Source: Naumannella halotolerans
Lineage (GTDB): Bacteria; Actinomycetota; Actinomycetes; Propionibacteriales; Propionibacteriaceae
NCBI RefSeq assembly: GCF_004364645.1
Contig: NZ_SOAW01000001.1
Span: 806,001-870,000, forward strand
DNA length: 64,000 nucleotides
Direction of reading: 5' to 3'
Part shown: positions 58,983 to 64,000 of the stretch, piece after piece
Layout: every line of letters begins with the position of its first letter
How positions within the stretch are numbered: the first letter of the stretch is position 1
Made by a program: the position numbers and the translations under genes
Notes under the pieces: generated by a model
Seen by the model: the letters and a program-made list of their open reading frames with translations, nothing else
The model's database searches: none
What the model was told of the DNA's origin: nothing

Positions 58983-59068
58983 GCGGCGGTGTCGATGCGC
59001 AGAAACCTGTGCTCTTTCCGCCGCCGCGGGTGGCAGCGTTTCGCCGACGAGTGCGCTAGGTTCGACGC

Positions 59069-59986
59069 GTGGGCGACTATGACGATTTCGATCTCGATCG
59101 CAGCACCCAACAATCCTGGGACGCGTTCACCGATCGGCTTGCCGAGGTGATCTCGATGATCGACGACACCGCTGATCTGGTGATCAGCAGTGTGGCGGTC
59201 AATGACGCCGACGAGGTCCCCTTCGTCCGCTTCCACTCACTCGACCGCGACACGGTCCGGGCCGAGGCGGCAAGCAATGCGCTGCTGGGTGAACACTTCC
59301 AGCTCACGCCTGCCGAACTGGCCGCCATGGAGGAGCTCGGGTGGCGCCCGCCGAGCAGCGACGGCCAGAATCCCACGGCGAACTTCTGGGTGGAGATGGA
59401 GCAGGAGCGGTCGCGGCAGTTGGCCGAGGTCTCCGTCGCTGCGCTGCGTGATGTCTACGGCATCATGCATCCGGTCTTCCTCGCCCCCGATCAGCTCGCC
59501 GAGATCCTCACCCCGCGACGTGAGCTCGGCGGGAGCACCGAATTCGACCTCGAGGACGTGGTGGCGATCGTCCCGGTGAACTTCGAGCACCTCGACGACA
59601 TGGTCGCCGAGGAACTCGAGGACATGTTCGGGCACCCCCCGGTGCGCGACTCCGAGGGCGACTTCGCGATCCGCATCGGCTCGACCATGCTCTTCCTGCG
59701 TGCCTCGGACAACGCCCGGGAGGTGAAGCTCTTCGCCTCCGTCGTCCACGACGTGGAGGGCCGCTCGCGGGCGATGGAAGTCCTGAACGACCTGAACACC
59801 GAAGCGCGCGGAGTGAAGTTCATCCTGATCCGGGACCGGGTCTTCGCCACCATGACCGTGCTGGCACATCCCTTCGTCCGGGCCCATCTGCAGCAGGCAG
59901 TGCGCCACCTCGGTTCGGTGGCCGACAGCCTGGACACCGAACTGGCGACCAAGTTGCGCGGTCGCACCACCTTCGAAGAGTCATAG
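59069..59986 (+). CDS. YbjN/TY-chaperone-like protein
   Basis: The product (305 aa) has two halves that resemble the YbjN/T3SS-chaperone (TY-chap) fold. The first has VPFVRFHSLDRDTVRAEAA and WVEMEQERSRQLAEVS, and the second has FAIRIGSTMLFLRAS and VKLFASVVHDVEGRSRAMEV. It is soluble and probably a protein-binding chaperone; the partner is unknown. The GTG is followed by GDYDDFDLD. The usp gene starts 9 bp downstream, so the two may form an operon. Confidence 0.75.
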   Translation: MGDYDDFDLDRSTQQSWDAFTDRLAEVISMIDDTADLVISSVAVNDADEVPFVRFHSLDRDTVRAEAASNALLGEHFQLTPAELAAMEELGWRPPSSDGQNPTANFWVEMEQERSRQLAEVSVAALRDVYGIMHPVFLAPDQLAEILTPRRELGGSTEFDLEDVVAIVPVNFEHLDDMVAEELEDMFGHPPVRDSEGDFAIRIGSTMLFLRASDNAREVKLFASVVHDVEGRSRAMEVLNDLNTEARGVKFILIRDRVFATMTVLAHPFVRAHLQQAVRHLGSVADSLDTELATKLRGRTTFEES

Positions 59987-59995
59987 GAGCCAGCC

Positions 59996-60922
59996 ATGCC
60001 CACCGAGTCGACCCCGGACAGGTCCCGGACCGGTGACGACGAGATCGTCAACGGCGCGGTGGTGGTCGGCGTGGACGGCTCCGAGGACAGCCTGCGGGCG
60101 GTCATGTACGCACTGCGCGAGGCCCGTCTGTGGGACCGTGAGCTGTTGATCGTGCATGCCGTCGACGACTCGATCCTGGTCGGGGCCTGGGGAGTGAGTT
60201 ACGACCCGAGCGTGCTCGCCGAGGCAGGTACGGAGGTGGTCGAGCACTCCCGGGACTACGCCATCGAGCACGGTATGCCCGCCGACCGGGTGCGCTCGGA
60301 GGTGTTCCTCGGCAACCCGTCGGTGGTGATGGCCCGCCTCAGCGAGAACGCCTGGACAGTGGTCGTCGGCCGACGGGCCAAGAGCGGTCTGGAACGGTTG
60401 TTCGTCGGCTCCACCAGTGTCAGCCTGGCCAGCGCCTCGCAGTGTCCGATGATCATGGTCTCGGCCGCCACCAACCCGTCGAGGACCGGGGACAAGCACT
60501 TGGTGGGCGTCGGCATCGACAACACCGAACGCTCCCGCGAGGCACTTGCCTACGCCTTCACCGAGGCAGTGCGACGCAAGGCCGGGGTGCTCGCGGTGCA
60601 TGCCTTCGAGGTGTCGCGACCGTTCTTCGCCGATGAGGCGCAGGTGGCGAAACGGGCCGCGGAACAGACCGAATCGGCCCGCCGGGGTGCTGCGGAACTG
60701 TTGGCTCCGTTCCTCGAGCAATATCCCGAGGTGCCGGTCGAGGTACGGGTGGAACGCAGCCATCCGGTCGACGAGTTGCTCGCCCGTACCCGCGAGGTCG
60801 ACCTGCTGGTGCTGGGAGTCCAGGGCATCGGCGTTCCCGGGCTGTCGCCCGGCGGCACGATCCGGGCCGTGATGGCGCACGCCGAGGCGCCGCTGGCCCT
60901 GGTGCGGCACGCACGGCGCTGA
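59996..60922 (+). CDS. Tandem-domain universal stress protein
   Basis: The product (308 aa) has two Usp domains, at about 18-155 and 160-308. The first contains VVVGVDGSEDSLRAV and VVGRRAKSGLERLFVGSTS, the ATP-binding pattern. The second has VGIDNTERSREALAYAF and LGVQGIGVPGLSPGGT. The first domain fits ATP-binding types. It starts 9 bp after the TY-chaperone-like gene with AGGAGCC. Confidence 0.9.
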   Translation: MPTESTPDRSRTGDDEIVNGAVVVGVDGSEDSLRAVMYALREARLWDRELLIVHAVDDSILVGAWGVSYDPSVLAEAGTEVVEHSRDYAIEHGMPADRVRSEVFLGNPSVVMARLSENAWTVVVGRRAKSGLERLFVGSTSVSLASASQCPMIMVSAATNPSRTGDKHLVGVGIDNTERSREALAYAFTEAVRRKAGVLAVHAFEVSRPFFADEAQVAKRAAEQTESARRGAAELLAPFLEQYPEVPVEVRVERSHPVDELLARTREVDLLVLGVQGIGVPGLSPGGTIRAVMAHAEAPLALVRHARR

Positions 60923-60995
60923 ACCTCCTCAGCCGACGGACCCACCGCAGCCGGATCGTCGGCGTGCGGGCCGCAGCGCGTACGCTGGGCGGGTC

Positions 60996-63900
60996 ATGAG
61001 CACCACCCCCGAGACCCCGCTGTTGACCCCGGACCCGCAGCTGCCGGTCAGCGCCAGGGCAGGCGACATCGCCCACGCCCTGCAGACCCATCAGGTGCTG
61101 GTGATCGCCGGGGAGACCGGTTCGGGCAAGACCACGCAGCTGCCGAAGATCTGCCTGGCGGCCGGCCGGCGCAACATCGCCCACACCCAGCCACGGCGGA
61201 TCGCGGCCCGATCGGTCGCCGAGCGGGTCGCGGCCGAGACCCGTACCGAGTTGGGGGATCTGGTCGGGTATCAGGTGCGATTCCAGCGGCGGGCAGGCCG
61301 CAACACCCGGTTGAAGATCATGACCGATGGTGTCCTGCTGGCCGAGATCACCCATGATCGTGATCTTCGTGCCTACGACACGATCATCATCGACGAGGCA
61401 CACGAACGCAGCCTGAACATCGACTTCCTGCTCGGATACCTGAAGCAGTTGCTGCCCCGGCGACCGGAGCTGCGGGTGATCATCACCTCGGCCACGATCG
61501 ACACCCAGCGCTTCTCCGCGCATTTCGACGATGCGCCGGTGATCGAGGTCCCCGGGCGGACGTACCCGGTGGAGATCCGGTACCGGCCCCCGGAGGTCAC
61601 CGACGGTGAGGTCGACCCGATCGCCGCGATCGGCGATGCGGTCACCGAGCTGTCCACCGAGGGTGACGGCGACATCCTGATCTTCCTCTCCGGCGAACGC
61701 GAGATCCGCGACACCGCCGAGGCGTTGACCGCGATGAAACTGCCGCGGACCGAGGTGCTGCCGCTGTTCTCCCGCCTGTCGGCGGCCGAACAGCACAAGA
61801 TCTTCTCCGCGCACAGCGGCCGCCGGATCGTCCTGGCCACGAACATCGCCGAGACCTCCCTGACCGTTCCCGGGATCAAGTACGTGATCGACCCGGGGAC
61901 GGCCCGGATCTCGCGCTACTCGACCCGGACCAAGGTCCAGCGCCTACCGATCGAACCGATCTCCCAGGCCTCGGCCAACCAGCGCGCCGGGCGCAGCGGA
62001 CGGACCAGTCCGGGCATCTGCATCCGGCTCTACAGTGCCGAGGACTTCGACTCCCGACCGGAGTTCACCGAACCGGAGATGTTGCGCACCAACCTGGCGT
62101 CGGTGATCTTGAAGATGGCCGATGCCGGGCTGGGGGAGATCTCCTCCTTCCCGTTCGTCGAGGCCCCGGACAGCCGAGCGATCGGCGACGGTCTGCGCCT
62201 GCTGCACGAACTCGGTGCCCTGCGGGACAAACCGGGACGCTCGACGGTCAGACTGTCCGAGATCGGCCGCCGATTGGCCAGGATGCCGATCGACCCGCGG
62301 CTCGGCCGGATGCTGTTGGCCGCCGATCGTGGCGGCTGCCTGCGTGAGGTGCTGATCATCGTGGCGGGACTGTCCATCGTCGACCCCCGGGAGCGGCCGA
62401 CCGAGGAGCGGGCCCGGGCCGATGAACTCCATCGCCGGTTCTGGACCCCCGATGCCGATGCCGAGGGGGCCGACGGGCCACGCAGTGACTTCCTCGCCTG
62501 GGTGTATCTGTGGGAGTACCTGCAGCGGCGCCAGGGATCGCTGTCGGGCAACGGTTTTCGGCGGATGTGTCGCGACGAGTTCCTGCACTTCCTGCGGATC
62601 CGGGAGTGGCAGGACCTGCACGGTCAGCTGAAACAGATCTGCTCCGAGCTCGGACTGACCCTGAACTCGCGGCCCGCTGCCCCCGATGAGGTGCACGCAG
62701 CCCTGCTCAGCGGTCTGCTCTCGCAGATCGGCCTGGCCGAGGTCGCCGAACGCAAACCCGCGCGGGGAAGGCGTCCCGGACTGCAGGAGTACCTGGGCAC
62801 GCGAGGGGCGAAGTTCGCGATCAATCCCGGTTCGGCACTGGCCCGGACGCCTCCCGAGCTGGTGATGGCGGCCGAGCTGGTGGAGACCGGGCGGCTGTGG
62901 GCGCGCACCGTCGCCGCAGTCAGCGCCGACCAGATCGAGACAGTCGGGGCACATCTGCTCACCCGTACCCACTCCGAGCCCTACTTCTCCACCCGCAGTG
63001 GTGCGGTGCTGGCCCGGGAACGGGTCAGCCTGCTGGGCGTGCCGATCCGCAACGACCGGATGGTTCCCTACGGCAAGATCAACACCGCCGAGGCCAGGGA
63101 GATCTTCATCCGTGCCGGTCTGGTCGAGGAACAACTGCGTACCCGCCTCGACTTCTTCGAGCACAACCGGGCCGTGCGCGCCGAGGCCGAGGAACTCGCC
63201 ACCAGGTTGCGGCGCCCGGAGCTGATCGACGACGAGGTGATCTTCGGGCTCTACGACCGCAGACTCGGTCAGGAGGTGACCTCCCTGGGCCATCTGCAGA
63301 CCTGGCTGAAGAAGGCCGACGACCCGGAGGCGTTGCACTTCGAGCTGGCCGATCTGGTCGATGACCAGTCCGACGGTCTGGCCCAGTTCCCCTCCGACTG
63401 GCAGGTCGACGATCTCGAACTGCCCATCGCCTATGTCTTCGAACCCGGTGCCGGTCATGACGGGGTGACCGTCGACGTACCGCTGACCGTTCTCCACCGG
63501 CTCTCACCCGATCCGTTCGGTTGGCAGGTCCCGGGGCTCCGCCAGGAACTCGCGGTGGCCATGATCAAGAGCTTGCCGAAGCCCCTGCGGACCAACTTCG
63601 TACCCGCTCCCGATCATGCTCGCCGCGCCCTGACCGAGATCGAGAGCCTGCGGCTCGACCCGTCGACGTGCTCCTTCGCCTCGGCCATGGCGCGGGCCCT
63701 GACCCGGCTGGCGGCACCGGTCGGTGCCGCCGACTTCGACCCCGACCGGATCCCGGACCGGTTGCGGATCCGGTTCCGGGTGCTCGACCCCGACGGCACC
63801 GAGGTGGCCGTCGGGGAGGACCTGGTGGCACTGCAACGCCAGTTGGGCACCACCGCTGGGGAATCGTTGACCGCCGAGTTGAGCGATACCGCCGAGTCGC

Positions 63901-64000
63901 TGGTGACAGGGCAGAACACCTGGACCTTCGAGCCGATCCCGACCGAGGTGAGCAAGGGGGAGGCGCACGGTTTCCCCGGATTGGTCGACGAGGGCCCGAC
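60996..64000 (+). CDS. hrpA: ATP-dependent RNA helicase HrpA, 3' end outside window
   Basis: The frame is open from ATG 60996 to the window end, giving 1001 visible residues of about 1280 expected. Walker A GETGSGKTT is at 39-47, and DEAH is at D133-E-A-H136. Then TSATIDTQRFSAHF, FLSGEREIRD, TNIAETSLTVPGI and the motif VI QRAGRSGR are complete. The HA2/OB region and the HrpA-specific C-terminus follow. HrpA remodels RNA and rescues stalled ribosomes in E. coli. The gene begins 73 bp after usp. Only its end is missing. Confidence 0.95.
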   Translation, partial: MSTTPETPLLTPDPQLPVSARAGDIAHALQTHQVLVIAGETGSGKTTQLPKICLAAGRRNIAHTQPRRIAARSVAERVAAETRTELGDLVGYQVRFQRRAGRNTRLKIMTDGVLLAEITHDRDLRAYDTIIIDEAHERSLNIDFLLGYLKQLLPRRPELRVIITSATIDTQRFSAHFDDAPVIEVPGRTYPVEIRYRPPEVTDGEVDPIAAIGDAVTELSTEGDGDILIFLSGEREIRDTAEALTAMKLPRTEVLPLFSRLSAAEQHKIFSAHSGRRIVLATNIAETSLTVPGIKYVIDPGTARISRYSTRTKVQRLPIEPISQASANQRAGRSGRTSPGICIRLYSAEDFDSRPEFTEPEMLRTNLASVILKMADAGLGEISSFPFVEAPDSRAIGDGLRLLHELGALRDKPGRSTVRLSEIGRRLARMPIDPRLGRMLLAADRGGCLREVLIIVAGLSIVDPRERPTEERARADELHRRFWTPDADAEGADGPRSDFLAWVYLWEYLQRRQGSLSGNGFRRMCRDEFLHFLRIREWQDLHGQLKQICSELGLTLNSRPAAPDEVHAALLSGLLSQIGLAEVAERKPARGRRPGLQEYLGTRGAKFAINPGSALARTPPELVMAAELVETGRLWARTVAAVSADQIETVGAHLLTRTHSEPYFSTRSGAVLARERVSLLGVPIRNDRMVPYGKINTAEAREIFIRAGLVEEQLRTRLDFFEHNRAVRAEAEELATRLRRPELIDDEVIFGLYDRRLGQEVTSLGHLQTWLKKADDPEALHFELADLVDDQSDGLAQFPSDWQVDDLELPIAYVFEPGAGHDGVTVDVPLTVLHRLSPDPFGWQVPGLRQELAVAMIKSLPKPLRTNFVPAPDHARRALTEIESLRLDPSTCSFASAMARALTRLAAPVGAADFDPDRIPDRLRIRFRVLDPDGTEVAVGEDLVALQRQLGTTAGESLTAELSDTAESLVTGQNTWTFEPIPTEVSKGEAHGFPGLVDEGP

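Noticed and set aside
60558-63497. Long minus-strand open frames opposite usp and hrpA
   Set aside because: The plus strand carries a complete set of HrpA helicase motifs through this region, so the minus frames are shadows caused by high GC.

Overview
The window is a single high-GC chromosomal segment from an actinobacterium. The pointers are a mycobacterial-type HU with a Lys/Ala-rich tail, F420-type cofC, NdgR beside leuCD, ClgR after pgsA-cinA, DUF3046 before recA, LexA boxes of the CGAAC-N4-GTTCG type, and gluABCD. The combination fits Propionibacteriales best, but the species cannot be fixed from this sequence.

Layout. 1-997: the 3' end of an unknown gene, tRNA-Gln(CTG) and tRNA-Glu(CTC). 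998-8921: an accessory island of about 7.9 kb inserted at the 3' end of tRNA-Glu and bounded by 43-bp direct repeats. It carries a type I restriction-modification operon (hsdM-hsdS-hsdR) and, convergent to it, a DUF3644-like protein with an RN-x3-H motif typical of HEPN ribonucleases. No integrase gene is visible. 8922-18500: a 25-bp inverted-repeat element, ndgR, leuCD, HU, cofC, plsC-gpsA-ddl, a DUF3515 lipoprotein, a stand-alone Lrp ligand-binding domain and thiL. 18640-24610: ftsK, rimO-pgsA-cinA and clgR. 24773-31944: lhr helicase on the minus strand, divergent from a glutamine-synthetase-like/amidohydrolase pair that resembles a split FluG. 31990-35659: riboflavin genes ribD, (FMN riboswitch), ribE, ribBA, ribH on the minus strand. 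35715-38093: DUF3046, recA (SOS box) and recX. 38169-41521: a glutamate-type ABC transporter, minus strand. 41614-51024: miaB, an unknown membrane protein, an orphan antitoxin-like protein, miaA-dapF, hflX and dinG. 51080-57285: GlxA-like regulator and isochorismatase, lexA, a divergent SOS-boxed membrane protein in the chiZ/divS position, a DUF805 protein with a long Tyr/Gly/Gln repeat region, DUF2752 and nrdR. 57332-64000: ferritin, HMG-CoA lyase, a YbjN/TY-chaperone-like protein, a universal stress protein, and hrpA running off the window end.

The core genes form normal small operons with 1-8 bp overlaps (plsC-gpsA, rimO-pgsA, ribE-ribBA-ribH, gluC-gluD, miaA-dapF). recA, lexA and the gene at 53957 share SOS boxes and so form a local LexA regulon. 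The accessory interest lies mainly in the tRNA-Glu island, which looks like a compact defence cassette that could be mobilised only by an integrase supplied from elsewhere. Functions are assigned from motifs read in the sequence and family knowledge; no database search was run.
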